Source: Arsenicibacter rosenii (GTDB taxonomy: Bacteria; Bacteroidota; Bacteroidia; Cytophagales; Spirosomataceae). From it: 64,000 bases of DNA. Below are positions 42,401 through 51,702 of the stretch, one piece after another. The stretch is taken from assembly GCF_001870735.1 (NCBI RefSeq), contig NZ_MORL01000023.1, positions 16,825 to 80,824 of the forward strand. Direction: 5' to 3'. The number at the start of each line of letters is the position of its first letter. Positions within the stretch are counted from its first letter, which is position 1. The notes beneath the pieces are model-generated. The model searched no databases, was not told the DNA's origin, and worked only from the letters and a program-made list of their open reading frames with translations. The position numbers were made by a program, and so were the translations under genes.

Positions 42401-43852
42401 CTATTTCGGCAGCTCGATAAACATATTACTGCCACCGGCTTTGCGCTCAATCGTAGAAGCAATCGGTGTCGGGGCGTTTACCTCGGCCACAATGGCGCGG
42501 CGGGCAAGCCGTGAGCCCGTAATCTGGAACAGGGCTTCGTTCAGCAGCGCTTCGCTCACATCGCCGAACGGACGCGGATTCAGCGGTTCGCTGACCGTAA
42601 CCGCAGGCGTGAAACCAGTGTTGTAGTCCGACTGACCCAGCGAGTTGAATGACTTCGACACAATGGGCTGCATCCCCCACTTAATCTGCTTCTTCGAATC
42701 AGAAATCGTCACCGATCCTACATTCTTGCCATATGACTTTGTGCCGATGGTCGTCACGGTCATATACGGTTTCAGACCGTTGATAACCAGCTCACTGGCA
42801 GACGCCGAGCGGCCGGTGGTCAGCACAAATACGCGTTGCAGGTTGCTGCCGATATTACCTGCCTTCGTCTGGAAATAATCGTAGAAGAAATTTTTGCCAT
42901 ACTGCTTTTCCAGATCCGGCGTAATCGTTTTGTTCCACTCCTTACGGGCAAACACACTGCTGGTTGTCACGTTTTTGGCAATGGAACTAGCCAGGTTGGT
43001 CGCCGACGATACATAGCCGCCGGGGTTATACCGGAAGTCCAGAATCAGTTCGTTTACGCCCTGCTGTTTGAACTTGATAAAAATATTATCCAGCTTCTGG
43101 TCGTAAGTGGCCACCGCACTGCCGTTTGGCCCAGGCACAAACTGATTGTAGACCAGATAGCCGATTTTCTTAGCACCGACCGTGTAGACCGAATCCATGT
43201 ATACCGGATCTTCCTGGAACACCACGGCCGTCACGGTCTTCACATCCGACGTTTCGACAAGTGCACCGTTTTCTACTTTCAGGAAACCATACTGCTTCGT
43301 GTCTGTAGCCGAGGACAGCAAACTGCTGTAGTTGCTGCGGGTCATTTTCTGACCATCAACCTTAAAAAACATATCCCCCCGCTTGATACCTGCTTTTGCC
43401 GCCGGCGAATTAGGCAATACATAGAGCACAGAACCGACAATATCATCTGTCGTATTCGGGCGGATGTAGAGCTGAAACTCCATCCCGTCGGTTTTGCTTT
43501 CGCCGCTGAGGGCTGCTGTCAGTTCATCGGCGCTTTGCTGTATCCACGAGAAACGATCACCGTCTGGGCGGGCTGTTGCATCGTACTTGTAGAGGAGGCC
43601 GGAAAAATAATCGGAGGGGTTCAGATTCTTGTCAACGGTTGTCGGGATTTTGTCATTCCAGTAGTAGTAGTACTGCATGTTGGTCAGAATCCAGTTGTTG
43701 ACCGTCTGGTTTTCCGTGTTGACCGCCACCGATGTGGTACTGGTGGTGACAGACGGTTGCACATTTTCGGTTTTCTGGCACCCTGTAAGCCAGACAGAAG
43801 CACCTACCGACAGCCCCAGGGCCATCGAACGCCAGTTAGTTGAATGAAGCAT
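42401..43852 (-). CDS. S41 family (C-terminal processing) peptidase, lipoprotein
   Basis: A 483-residue exported protein with lipobox WLTGC (Cys25). It has an N-terminal helical part (NTENQTVNNWILTNMQYYYYW), a PDZ domain (GSVLYVLPNSPAAKAGIKRGDMFFKVDG) and an S41 catalytic domain: ELILDFRYNPGGYVS, TTGRSASASELVINGLKPY with the nucleophile Ser, and the Lys about 25 residues later in TKSYGKNVG. This is the Bacteroidota CtpA-like type, processing or degrading envelope proteins. It is convergent with fic and divergent from the M48-MORN gene; in the 246 bases upstream I see no further gene. Confidence 0.93.
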   Translation of the reverse strand: MLHSTNWRSMALGLSVGASVWLTGCQKTENVQPSVTTSTTSVAVNTENQTVNNWILTNMQYYYYWNDKIPTTVDKNLNPSDYFSGLLYKYDATARPDGDRFSWIQQSADELTAALSGESKTDGMEFQLYIRPNTTDDIVGSVLYVLPNSPAAKAGIKRGDMFFKVDGQKMTRSNYSSLLSSATDTKQYGFLKVENGALVETSDVKTVTAVVFQEDPVYMDSVYTVGAKKIGYLVYNQFVPGPNGSAVATYDQKLDNIFIKFKQQGVNELILDFRYNPGGYVSSATNLASSIAKNVTTSSVFARKEWNKTITPDLEKQYGKNFFYDYFQTKAGNIGSNLQRVFVLTTGRSASASELVINGLKPYMTVTTIGTKSYGKNVGSVTISDSKKQIKWGMQPIVSKSFNSLGQSDYNTGFTPAVTVSEPLNPRPFGDVSEALLNEALFQITGSRLARRAIVAEVNAPTPIASTIERKAGGSNMFIELPK

Positions 43853-44098
43853 AGTTCAGTGATAAGATTAGCAGTGACGTTTTCTATTACCTACTGCTAT
43901 AATAGATTAACGTTTTTTAAAACAAAATAATTAACCCAAAATAAAATAATTTTATTGCATAAAATATGGCTTTATCTCATATTATCAGTTGATTGTCTGG
44001 TCAGGCTATTCTTTACAAAAGAACAGGTGTGTTATATAAGGAAAAAGGGGATTTCAGCGTTTTAATGCATAAAGACGAATTTATCAGGAGACCGATCT

Positions 44099-45229
44099 AT
44101 GCGATTTGTGCTGTTTTCTGTAGGGCTTTGGCTGATAACCCAAGTGACGTTGCTGGCGCAGACAGGTAACCGTCAATCCCCGATACACCAACACGCGTTT
44201 GTCTGCAACTACACGGGGCAGGCAGGCACTCAGTCGCTGTGTAACTACATGATGTATACAGCCTCAAACGGCCACGCCGAAAAAGTGGTCGACCGGATTC
44301 TAAAACCCATCGGTCTGGTACGGAACTTCAAAATCATCGAATGCCCCAATACCCGCAACTGCTTCGCTACTGTCGTCAGCGGGCAGCGGTTTATCATTTA
44401 CGACGGGGCGTTTATGCAGCGCATCGAAGACATGACCGAAACCGACTGGTCGGCAATCAGCATCATGGCCCACGAAATCGGTCACCACCTGCAGGGACAT
44501 ACCATCGACGGCAAAGGCGGTCAGCCCATGAAAGAAATTGAAGCCGACCGGTTTTCGGGCTTTGTGCTACATCAGTTAGGGGCCTCGCTCGACGAAGCGC
44601 TGATTGCCATCAAAACGCTTGGTGCCGAAGAAGCCACGACAACCCATCCGGCCAAACAGGCACGGATTGATGCGATCCGGAAAGGCTGGACCGAAGCCGA
44701 AGAAATTTATCCGCAACAGGACAGCAACCGCATTGCCCGGAACACGGCGCAACGCCCGGCCAATCCGCTGGCGATGACCAATCCGGATGCACCGGCTAAA
44801 GAAACCACAACTCCGGCAAAGGCGGTCGGAAAAACAAAAATCGGCTGCCTCAGCGGTGATTGCCAGGATGGGTATGGTATTTTTGTGAATCCAACGCTCG
44901 AAAAATACCAGGGTGACTTTGCCAACGGCAGTAAACATGGCGAAGGCGTACAGTTTTATCCCGACGGCAAAATGAAATACAAGGGTACGTTTTCGGATGA
45001 CGTCCGCTCGGGTAATGGCCTGTATTTCTACCGCAACGGCGATAAATACGTGGGTCAGTTTCAGGATAACCTGCCCCACGGTAAAGGCACGTATTACTTC
45101 TCGGATGGCGACCGGTTTGTCGGTACCTTCATCAAAGGAAAGCGCGAAGGCTTTGGTATTCTCTACAATACCGACGGAACCCAGGAATCAGGAAACTACG
45201 AAAATGACGAGCTGGTAGAGGAGAATTAA
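44099..45229 (+). CDS. M48-like metallopeptidase fused to MORN repeats
   Basis: A 376-residue secreted protein with signal peptide (MRFVLFSVGLWLITQVTLLAQ). Residues 25-200 form a zinc peptidase domain: MAHEIGHHLQGH gives HExxH at 125-129, and EIEADRFSGFVL supplies the third ligand as in M48 peptidases. After a linker rich in Thr/Pro/Ala, the last 120 residues carry about five MORN-type repeats, e.g. YQGDFANGSKHGEGVQFYPDG and YVGQFQDNLPHGKGTYYFSDG. MORN repeats bind lipids or proteins and may position the peptidase at the envelope. The combination is unusual. The GH9 gene begins 22 bases later. Confidence 0.88.
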   Translation: MRFVLFSVGLWLITQVTLLAQTGNRQSPIHQHAFVCNYTGQAGTQSLCNYMMYTASNGHAEKVVDRILKPIGLVRNFKIIECPNTRNCFATVVSGQRFIIYDGAFMQRIEDMTETDWSAISIMAHEIGHHLQGHTIDGKGGQPMKEIEADRFSGFVLHQLGASLDEALIAIKTLGAEEATTTHPAKQARIDAIRKGWTEAEEIYPQQDSNRIARNTAQRPANPLAMTNPDAPAKETTTPAKAVGKTKIGCLSGDCQDGYGIFVNPTLEKYQGDFANGSKHGEGVQFYPDGKMKYKGTFSDDVRSGNGLYFYRNGDKYVGQFQDNLPHGKGTYYFSDGDRFVGTFIKGKREGFGILYNTDGTQESGNYENDELVEEN

Positions 45230-45251
45230 TTCTTTCTCTATCTTCGCTTTC

Positions 45252-47024
45252 ATGAAAAACTTCCTCCTTTTTTCCTGTCTCTTACTCCTTGCATTCTCCT
45301 TCCGGTCTCCCGCCGATCAGCAAACATGGGTCCGGGTCAATCTGTTAGGCTATCGCCCCGACGGTGTTAAAGTAGCGGTCTGGGGCAGTAAAGCTCCGGA
45401 TGCATCGCTCCGGACATTTTCGGTGGTTGATGCCGAAACGGGTGCCGTTGTCTGGACCGGCAAAGCCGGTAAGGCATTCGGAGCTTACGGGCCGTTTACC
45501 CAAACTTACCGCTTAGATTTCTCTAAACTTACCAAATCCGGTAGCTACCGCATCAAAACCGAAACAACCGAATCGCCGGTTTTCCGCGTCGATGCCCGCG
45601 TATACGACGGTGCCGCCGATTTCTGTCTGCGGTACATGCGGCAGCAGCGCAGTGGTTTCAACCCTTACCTCAACGATTCCTGCCATACCCACGATGGGTA
45701 CACCATGTATGGCCCTATGCCCGACAGCACCCACATCGACGCGTCGGGCGGCTGGCATGATGCGTCGGACTACCTGCAATACGTAACCACCTCGGCCAAT
45801 GCCACCTATCACCTCCTGGCCGCGTACCGCGACTTTCCGGAAGCGTTCGGCGATCAGCATCAGGCCAACGGACTGGCCGGCCGGAACCAGACCCCCGATG
45901 TGCTCGACGAAGCCCGCTGGGGCCTCGACTGGCTCCTGAAAATGCATCCGAAAGACGACTGGCTGTTTAACCAGCTCGGCGACGACCGCGACCATGCCGG
46001 CATGCGGATTCCGAAAGAAGATAATTTTTATGGCAAAGGCTTCGAGCGGCCGGTCTACTTCTGCACCGGTCAGCCACAAGGTTTGTTTAAGTACAAAAAC
46101 CGGGCAACCGGGGTCGCCTCAACCGCCGGCAAGGTGAGCAGTGCTTTTTCATTGGGCTATCAGCTATTGCAGGCGCGGGATGCGGGCTATGCGCAAAAAC
46201 TACAGCACCGTGCCAATACGGCCTATGCGCTGGGCCTGAAAAAGCCGGGCGCCTGCCAGACCGCTCCGGGACGGGCACCGTATTTTTACGAAGAAGACAA
46301 CTGGACCGACGATATGGAGCTGGCTGCCGTAGCCCTGCATACCATCAACCCGAATCCGGCCTACCTGACACAGGCGCTCGGCTATGCCCGTCAGGAACCG
46401 GTTACGCCGTGGATTATCGCCGATACGGCCCGCCATTACCAATGGTATCCGTTTGTGAACGTGGGGCATTATGAACTGGCAAAAAACCTGACCGGCAAAT
46501 CGCGCAAAGAGGTCATTGCCTTTCTGCGGCAGGGTATTGACATTGTCTGGAAACGGGCGCAGCAAAACGGCTTTTACCGTGGCGTGCCGTTTACGTGGTG
46601 CAGCAATAACCTGACGACATCCTTTGCTACCCAGTGCTACTGGTACCGGCAGCTATCGGGCGATGCCCGGTATGAGGAGCTCGAACAAGCCTGTTTCGAC
46701 TGGCTATTCGGCTGCAATCCGTGGGGCAGCAGTTTCGTGTATGGCCTGCCTGGCAATGCTGACACGCCTACCGATCCGCACTCGGCCTTTACACACCTGA
46801 AAAAATACCCGATTGACGGCGGGCTGGTCGACGGTCCGGTATATGGCAGCATCTACCGGAACCTGATCGGTATTACGCTGTACGAACCCGACGAATACGC
46901 GGAGTTTCAAAGCAAGTTGGTCATTTACCACGACGACTACGGTGATTATTCAACCAACGAACCGACCATGGATGGCACGGCCTCACTGATTTACCTGCTG
47001 GCCGCTAAACAACATAGAAAATGA
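45252..47024 (+). CDS. Glycoside hydrolase family 9 (endoglucanase-type)
   Basis: A 590-residue secreted enzyme. Signal peptide to about residue 21, then a cellulase N-terminal Ig-like domain (QTWVRVNLLGYRPDGVKVAV) and a GH9 (alpha/alpha)6 domain. GGWHDASDYLQY gives the catalytic Asp pair (D170, D173), PTDPHSAFTH the conserved His, and NEPTMDGTASLIY the acid Glu (E570). It cleaves beta-1,4-glucans or related polymers in the periplasm or outside. It overlaps the deacetylase gene by 4 bases, so both are translated together. Confidence 0.95.
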   Translation: MKNFLLFSCLLLLAFSFRSPADQQTWVRVNLLGYRPDGVKVAVWGSKAPDASLRTFSVVDAETGAVVWTGKAGKAFGAYGPFTQTYRLDFSKLTKSGSYRIKTETTESPVFRVDARVYDGAADFCLRYMRQQRSGFNPYLNDSCHTHDGYTMYGPMPDSTHIDASGGWHDASDYLQYVTTSANATYHLLAAYRDFPEAFGDQHQANGLAGRNQTPDVLDEARWGLDWLLKMHPKDDWLFNQLGDDRDHAGMRIPKEDNFYGKGFERPVYFCTGQPQGLFKYKNRATGVASTAGKVSSAFSLGYQLLQARDAGYAQKLQHRANTAYALGLKKPGACQTAPGRAPYFYEEDNWTDDMELAAVALHTINPNPAYLTQALGYARQEPVTPWIIADTARHYQWYPFVNVGHYELAKNLTGKSRKEVIAFLRQGIDIVWKRAQQNGFYRGVPFTWCSNNLTTSFATQCYWYRQLSGDARYEELEQACFDWLFGCNPWGSSFVYGLPGNADTPTDPHSAFTHLKKYPIDGGLVDGPVYGSIYRNLIGITLYEPDEYAEFQSKLVIYHDDYGDYSTNEPTMDGTASLIYLLAAKQHRK

Positions 47025-47806
47025 GTCGCAAGCGGGTAGCCGGCTTTCTTCTGTGGCTGCTGAGCCTCGGTATGGCTGTAGCCCAGCCAACCGGCCACTG
47101 GTTTAAGGGGGCCATTATACGGGGGGATACCAGCAAACGGCAGCTGGCACTGGTCTTTACCGGCGACGAATACGCCGACGGCGGGCTACTGATCCGGGAA
47201 ACCCTGAAGCAACAGCGTGTTCCGGCTTCGTTTTTTCTGACCGGACGCTTTTACCGCAATCCGGCTTTCCGGCAGATCATTGCGGGTTTACGCAAAGACG
47301 GGCACTACCTCGGGGCGCACTCAGACCAGCACCTGCTCTATTGTGACTGGGGCAAACGGGATAGTTTACTGGTCAGCCAAAGCCGGTTCCAGACCGATTT
47401 ACGGGCAAACTATGCTGCCATGAAGTCGTTCGGTATCCGGAAAAAACAGGCCCGCTATTTTCTGCCACCCTACGAATGGTATAACGACAGCATTGCCGTC
47501 TGGACCAAACGCGAATGCTTACAGCTCATCAATTACACCGGCGGCACCATCAGCCATGCAGATTATACAACCCCCGATGCCAAAAACTACCGCAGTACCC
47601 GCACTATTCTGGAATCGGTGTATGCGTATGAACAAAAAAAGCAGTCGGGACTGAACGGCTTTATCCTGCTGGTACACATCGGCACTCACCCCGACCGGAC
47701 CGATAAACTTTACCAGTCGCTGGGCGAATTGCTGACATTTCTCAAGCAACAAAACTATCAGCTTGTCAGAGTCGATGAGCTTTTAAACGGAATCAGCACC
47801 CCGTGA
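47021..47806 (+). CDS. Polysaccharide-deacetylase-like (NodB) protein
   Basis: A 261-residue exported protein (signal MSRKRVAGFLLWLLSLGMAVAQ). The NodB domain is recognisable: LALVFTGDEYADGGLLI replaces the usual TFDDG first motif, and GHYLGAHSDQHLLY gives the metal-binding HSxxH; RYFLPPYEWYN is the RxPY-type third motif. The first motif keeps an Asp but changes its surroundings, so activity on chitin- or peptidoglycan-type acetyl groups is likely but unproven. Start ATGA overlaps the GH9 stop. Confidence 0.85.
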   Translation: MSRKRVAGFLLWLLSLGMAVAQPTGHWFKGAIIRGDTSKRQLALVFTGDEYADGGLLIRETLKQQRVPASFFLTGRFYRNPAFRQIIAGLRKDGHYLGAHSDQHLLYCDWGKRDSLLVSQSRFQTDLRANYAAMKSFGIRKKQARYFLPPYEWYNDSIAVWTKRECLQLINYTGGTISHADYTTPDAKNYRSTRTILESVYAYEQKKQSGLNGFILLVHIGTHPDRTDKLYQSLGELLTFLKQQNYQLVRVDELLNGISTP

Positions 47807-47814
47807 AATTTCCG

Positions 47815-47822
47815 TACTTTTG
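47815..47822 (+). promoter_or_regulatory. Candidate -7 element of murQ
   Basis: TACTTTTG matches TAnnTTTG 35 bases before the murQ ATG, in the short gap after the deacetylase gene. The -33 element is weak. Confidence 0.35.
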
Positions 47823-47856
47823 CCTTAACGTTTGAAGGCCTTCCCGGGCAACCACT

Positions 47857-48657
47857 ATGATCACAGAAACTTCCTCGCATTACGACCATCTGGAGCAGAT
47901 GTCGGTTCATGACCTGCTGACCAATATCAATAACGAAGATAAAACAGTTCCCTACGCTGTTGAAAAAGCCATTCCGCAACTCGAAGCCCTCGTAACAGAG
48001 GTAGTCAAGCGTATGAAGGAAGGCGGCCGGCTCTTTTACATCGGTGCCGGTACCAGCGGTCGGCTGGGTGTGGTCGATGCGTCGGAGTGCCCGCCAACCT
48101 ATGGCGTCCCGCACGACATGGTTATTGGCCTGATTGCCGGCGGGGATACAGCCATCCGGAAAGCCGTTGAATTTGCCGAAGACGATCCGGAGCAAGCCTG
48201 GAAAGACATGCAGGCATATCAGATCGAACCGCTCGATACTGTTGTCGGTATCGCTGCGTCGGGCCGGACGCCGTACGTAATCGGCGGGCTGGAGCAGGCC
48301 CGTGCCGCCGGTTGCCTGACCGGCTGTATTGTCTGTAACCCCGACTCGGCCGTAGCCAAAGCCGCTGAATTTCCGGTTGAAATTGTGGTAGGCCCTGAGT
48401 TTGTGACGGGCAGCACGCGTATGAAATCGGGCACTGCCCAGAAACTGGCACTCAATATGCTGTCGACCTCGGTCATGATTCAGCTTGGCCGTGTGAAAGG
48501 CAATAAAATGGTTGATATGCAGCTGAGCAACATCAAACTCCAGCACCGTGCTGCCCGCATGGTCATGAGCGAGCTCGGCGTAACCGAAGCCGTAGCGAAA
48601 GAATTGCTGGAAAAGTACGGCAACGTTCGCGGTGCCATTGAGAATTATCAGGGGTAA
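47857..48657 (+). CDS. murQ: N-acetylmuramic acid 6-phosphate etherase
   Basis: A 266-residue SIS-domain lyase that removes lactate from MurNAc-6-P during peptidoglycan recycling in the cytosol. LFYIGAGTSGRLGVVDASECPPTYG is the family signature and holds the first catalytic Glu; the second is in AVEFAEDDPEQAW. GFTGSTRMKSGTAQK-type block is present as VTGSTRMKSGTAQKLALN. Slightly shorter than the 300 residues of E. coli MurQ but normal for Bacteroidota. It lies after cell-wall/polysaccharide genes, fitting recycling. Confidence 0.96.
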   Translation: MITETSSHYDHLEQMSVHDLLTNINNEDKTVPYAVEKAIPQLEALVTEVVKRMKEGGRLFYIGAGTSGRLGVVDASECPPTYGVPHDMVIGLIAGGDTAIRKAVEFAEDDPEQAWKDMQAYQIEPLDTVVGIAASGRTPYVIGGLEQARAAGCLTGCIVCNPDSAVAKAAEFPVEIVVGPEFVTGSTRMKSGTAQKLALNMLSTSVMIQLGRVKGNKMVDMQLSNIKLQHRAARMVMSELGVTEAVAKELLEKYGNVRGAIENYQG

Positions 48658-48677
48658 GTAGTACCACTACGCATCTC

Positions 48678-49703
48678 ATGAAAGCGATTTATTTACAGGA
48701 CATCAATAAGCCCCTCTCCTTTACAGAAATCGATACGCCTGTTCCGGGTCCGGGCGAAGCGGTGGTGGCCATCAGAGCCGCAGCGCTCAACCACCGCGAC
48801 GTGTTTATTCAGCAAGGGCTTTATCCATCGATCAAGCTACCGGTCATCCCCGGATCAGACGGAGCAGGCATCGTAACGGCCGTCGGCGAAGGGGTTGCCG
48901 ACAGCTGGTCCGGGCAGGAGGTGCTCCTGAACTGCGGGCATAACTGGGGCGATAATCCGGCTTTTTACAGCAACCGGTTTACGATTCTGGGTATGCCTGA
49001 TAACGGGACTTTCGCCGAATATGTCCGGATCGGCGCCGAATACCTGCACCCCAAACCAAGCCATCTGTCGTTTGCCGAAGCCGCAGCGCTCCCGCTGGCA
49101 GGGTTAACGGCATGGCGGGCACTCATGACTCAGGCGGGTTTGGCGCAATCGCCCAACCCGGCCAACGAAAAAGTATTAATCACCGGCATTGGTGGTGGGG
49201 TCGCGCTGTTTGCCCTCCAGTTTGCCGTAGCGGCCGGTGCCGAAGTCTGGGTTACGTCAGGGTCAGCCGAAAAGCTGACGAAAGCCATAGCCCTCGGTGC
49301 TACCGGCGGGGTAAACTATAAAGATGAGGACTGGCATAAATCGCTGCTCAGCCAGACTGGCGGCGGCCGGCAAGGGTATTTTTCGGTTATCATCGACGGA
49401 GCAGGCGGCCCTTCCTTTTCCCGCCTGATTGATTGTGCGGCTCCCGGCGGCCGCATCGCCGTTTATGGCGGTACAACCGGGAAGATTACCGACCTTCTTC
49501 CGGCGAAAATTTTCTTTAAACAGCTACACATTACCGGCTCTACCATGGGTACACCCGATGAGTTTTCTGCCATGCTGGCCTTCGCGGAAAAGTACCAGAT
49601 AAAGCCGGTCATTGACCAGACATTTGTTTTGGCTGATGCGGAAAAAGCCTACCAGCGTATGACTGAAGGGAAACAGTTCGGGAAACTTATCCTACAGATC
49701 TGA
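48678..49703 (+). CDS. Zinc-independent medium-chain alcohol dehydrogenase / quinone oxidoreductase
   Basis: A 341-residue MDR protein. The N-terminal domain (PGPGEAVVAIRAAALNHRDVFIQQGLYP, PVIPGSDGAGIV) lacks the Cys/His zinc ligands of true alcohol dehydrogenases: the catalytic Cys is replaced and the GHE motif reads GSD, and there is no four-Cys structural zinc lobe. The Rossmann motif is VLITGIGGGVALFALQFAVA. It is therefore a quinone-oxidoreductase-like NADPH enzyme of unknown substrate. It follows murQ by 20 bases, so may be in the same transcript. Confidence 0.88.
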   Translation: MKAIYLQDINKPLSFTEIDTPVPGPGEAVVAIRAAALNHRDVFIQQGLYPSIKLPVIPGSDGAGIVTAVGEGVADSWSGQEVLLNCGHNWGDNPAFYSNRFTILGMPDNGTFAEYVRIGAEYLHPKPSHLSFAEAAALPLAGLTAWRALMTQAGLAQSPNPANEKVLITGIGGGVALFALQFAVAAGAEVWVTSGSAEKLTKAIALGATGGVNYKDEDWHKSLLSQTGGGRQGYFSVIIDGAGGPSFSRLIDCAAPGGRIAVYGGTTGKITDLLPAKIFFKQLHITGSTMGTPDEFSAMLAFAEKYQIKPVIDQTFVLADAEKAYQRMTEGKQFGKLILQI

Positions 49704-49752
49704 TCCTTGTTTTTTTCGATTAACCGGTCTGTTTTCCTGGTTTAACTACATG

Positions 49753-49799
49753 TTATTCACAATTATAGAAGTTATCCACACCTGAATTGTGGATAACTT
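49753..49799. promoter_or_regulatory. Three DnaA-box-like 9-mers, two forming a perfect hairpin
   Basis: TTATTCACA (49753-49761), TTATCCACA (49772-49780) and its inverse TGTGGATAA (49788-49796) all match TTATNCACA. The last two, with flanking AAG/CTT, form a 12-base perfect stem with a 7-base loop, followed by TTTCTGTTTTG. It could be the terminator of the oxidoreductase gene, a DnaA-binding cluster, or both. Confidence 0.6.
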
Positions 49800-49880
49800 T
49801 TCTGTTTTGTGGCTATTGATATACGACCTGCTCATTCAGAAAGCAAGTCGTATCTTTGCAGGAAACAACATACGTCCCCG

Positions 49881-51020
49881 TTGCAAGCTGACTTTTTATC
49901 TGACCGTCTGGAAAAACGACAACAATCCGGCCTCAGCCGCCAACTGAAAGTAGCCGGCACTCTCATCGATTTCTGTTCGAATGACTACCTCGGTCTTGCC
50001 CGGTCCACGGCTTTAAAAAACGCCATCCGGCACCTGGACGATGCACACCCCGCCGCCCTGACCGGAGCCACCGGATCCCGGCTACTGGCCGGCCATACAC
50101 AACTGGCGGATGAGGTTGAGCAGGAACTGGCTATGTTCTACCATACCGAATCAGCTCTGGTCTTTAACTCGGGCTATGATGCCAATATTGGTCTGCTCGC
50201 CAGTCTCCCCCAACGCGGAGATACTCTGATTACCGACGAGCTGATTCATGCCAGTATGATCGACGGTGCCCGGCTGAGTTATGCCACCCGGCTCCGGTTC
50301 CGGCACAACGACCTGACCGATCTGGAGCAGCAACTTCAGCAGCCGCGTACAGGACAGGCCTTCGTCGCCGTTGAATCGGTCTACTCCATGGATGGTGATC
50401 TGGCTCCCCTTACCGACATCGTAAAGTTGTGTGACCAGTACCATGCTTTTTTACTGGTTGACGAAGCGCATGCTACCGGCGTTTTCGGCCCACAGGGCGA
50501 AGGACTGGTGGTTGCGCTTGGCCTACAGGAGCGGGTGCTGGCACGGGTACATACCTTCGGCAAGGCGCTGGGTGTACACGGAGCAGCCGTTGTTGGTCCT
50601 GCTTTACTCAGCCAGTATCTGATCAATTTTGCCCGGTCGTTTATCTATACAACAGCCCTGCCGCCTCATAGCCTGCTGGCGATGCAGGCTGCTCATCGCT
50701 TTGTTCAACAACACCGGGAGCCTCAGCAACTAATCCAGGCCCATATCCGGAACTTTCAGGCACTTATTCAGGAATATTTGCCCGATACACACTGGACCGA
50801 TAGCCAGTCGCCGATTCAGTGTCTGATTATTCCTGGCAATGAGACCTGCCGGCAGGCGGCCCTGACAGCACAGCAGGCCGGTTTCGACATCCGTGCGATT
50901 CTGAGCCCCACGGTTCCGGCTGGTCAGGAACGGATTCGTATCTGTTTACACGCATTTAATACACCTGCCGAATTGCAGGCACTTATTCATATTCTTCAAC
51001 AAGCAAGTCAATTTAATTAA
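49881..51020 (+). CDS. bioF: 8-amino-7-oxononanoate synthase
   Basis: PLP enzyme joining pimeloyl-ACP/CoA and alanine in biotin synthesis. About 380 residues from TTG 49881 (MQADFLSDRLEKRQQSGL); a GTG at 49809 would add 24 residues with no family similarity and sits close to the hairpin before it. LIDFCSNDYLGLARS is the family signature, GATGSRLLAGH the phosphate contact, LLVDEAHATGVFG the PLP Asp, and HTFGKALGVHGAAVVG carries the PLP Lys. TATCTTTG at 49851-49858 may be its -7 promoter element, which also favours the later start. Followed after 3 bases by bioD. Confidence 0.93.
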   Translation: MQADFLSDRLEKRQQSGLSRQLKVAGTLIDFCSNDYLGLARSTALKNAIRHLDDAHPAALTGATGSRLLAGHTQLADEVEQELAMFYHTESALVFNSGYDANIGLLASLPQRGDTLITDELIHASMIDGARLSYATRLRFRHNDLTDLEQQLQQPRTGQAFVAVESVYSMDGDLAPLTDIVKLCDQYHAFLLVDEAHATGVFGPQGEGLVVALGLQERVLARVHTFGKALGVHGAAVVGPALLSQYLINFARSFIYTTALPPHSLLAMQAAHRFVQQHREPQQLIQAHIRNFQALIQEYLPDTHWTDSQSPIQCLIIPGNETCRQAALTAQQAGFDIRAILSPTVPAGQERIRICLHAFNTPAELQALIHILQQASQFN

Positions 51021-51023
51021 CGT

Positions 51024-51644
51024 ATGAAATTCTTCGTAGCCGGCATTGGTACCGAAATCGGTAAGACCGTGGTATCAGCCATCCTCACAGAAGCCCTCAA
51101 GGCAGATTACTGGAAACCCATACAGTCGGGTGCACTGGAAGACTCAGACACCCATACGGTTCGCCGGTATATCAGCAACTCAACATCGGTTTTTCATCCG
51201 GAAGCCTACCGCCTGCGGGAGCCCCTGTCTCCTCATGCCGCCGCCGCCATAGACGGCGTCACGATTGAACTCAGTAAACTTATTATTCCCGAAACGGATA
51301 ATCATCTGGTTATTGAGCTGGCAGGCGGGTTGATGGTTCCCCTCAACGACACCGATCTTAACATCGACTTCGTACAGCAGTCGGGTCTGCCGGTCGTACT
51401 GGTATCGCGCAATTATCTGGGCAGTATTAACCATACACTGCTATCCGTCGATGCACTGAAGCAACGAAATATTCCGGTTCTCGGACTGATTTTCAACGGT
51501 GAGACGACGCCTGCCTCTGAATCCTTTATCCTCAACTATACCGGGCTGCCTTGCCTGGCGCGTATTCCTCTTGAACCTAATCTTACACCAGAGGTAATAG
51601 CGCGACATGCTGCTGCACTCGTAAACGTCATGGAAGTTAACTAG
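51024..51644 (+). CDS. bioD: Dethiobiotin synthetase
   Basis: A 206-residue ATP-dependent carboxylase forming the ureido ring of dethiobiotin. FFVAGIGTEIGKTVVSAIL contains the modified P-loop GxxxxGKT; YWKPIQSG is the next conserved block with the catalytic Lys, and ELAGGLMVPLNDTDLNIDF the third. It starts 3 bases after bioF and is followed by a terminator, so bioF-bioD form a two-gene operon. bioA and bioB are not in the window. Confidence 0.95.
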   Translation: MKFFVAGIGTEIGKTVVSAILTEALKADYWKPIQSGALEDSDTHTVRRYISNSTSVFHPEAYRLREPLSPHAAAAIDGVTIELSKLIIPETDNHLVIELAGGLMVPLNDTDLNIDFVQQSGLPVVLVSRNYLGSINHTLLSVDALKQRNIPVLGLIFNGETTPASESFILNYTGLPCLARIPLEPNLTPEVIARHAAALVNVMEVN

Positions 51645-51651
51645 TGCTGTA

Positions 51652-51684
51652 AACTCCCCAAGGGTTTAAAACCCTTGGGGAGTT
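51652..51684 (+). terminator. bioFD terminator
   Basis: A perfect 16-base-arm palindrome (51652-51667 and 51669-51684) around one central base, followed by a run of eight T at about 51695-51702. Confidence 0.92.
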
Positions 51685-51702
51685 AGTCAATTCGTTTTTT
51701 TT

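Noticed and set aside
42836..43843. Plus-strand open frame of 335 codons opposite the S41 peptidase
   Set aside because: Shadow of a real gene with complete catalytic motifs on the minus strand; Cys/Arg/His-rich sequence without domain.
49809..49880. GTG start for bioF 24 codons upstream
   Set aside because: The added residues lack family similarity and cover a likely promoter element (TATCTTTG at 49851).
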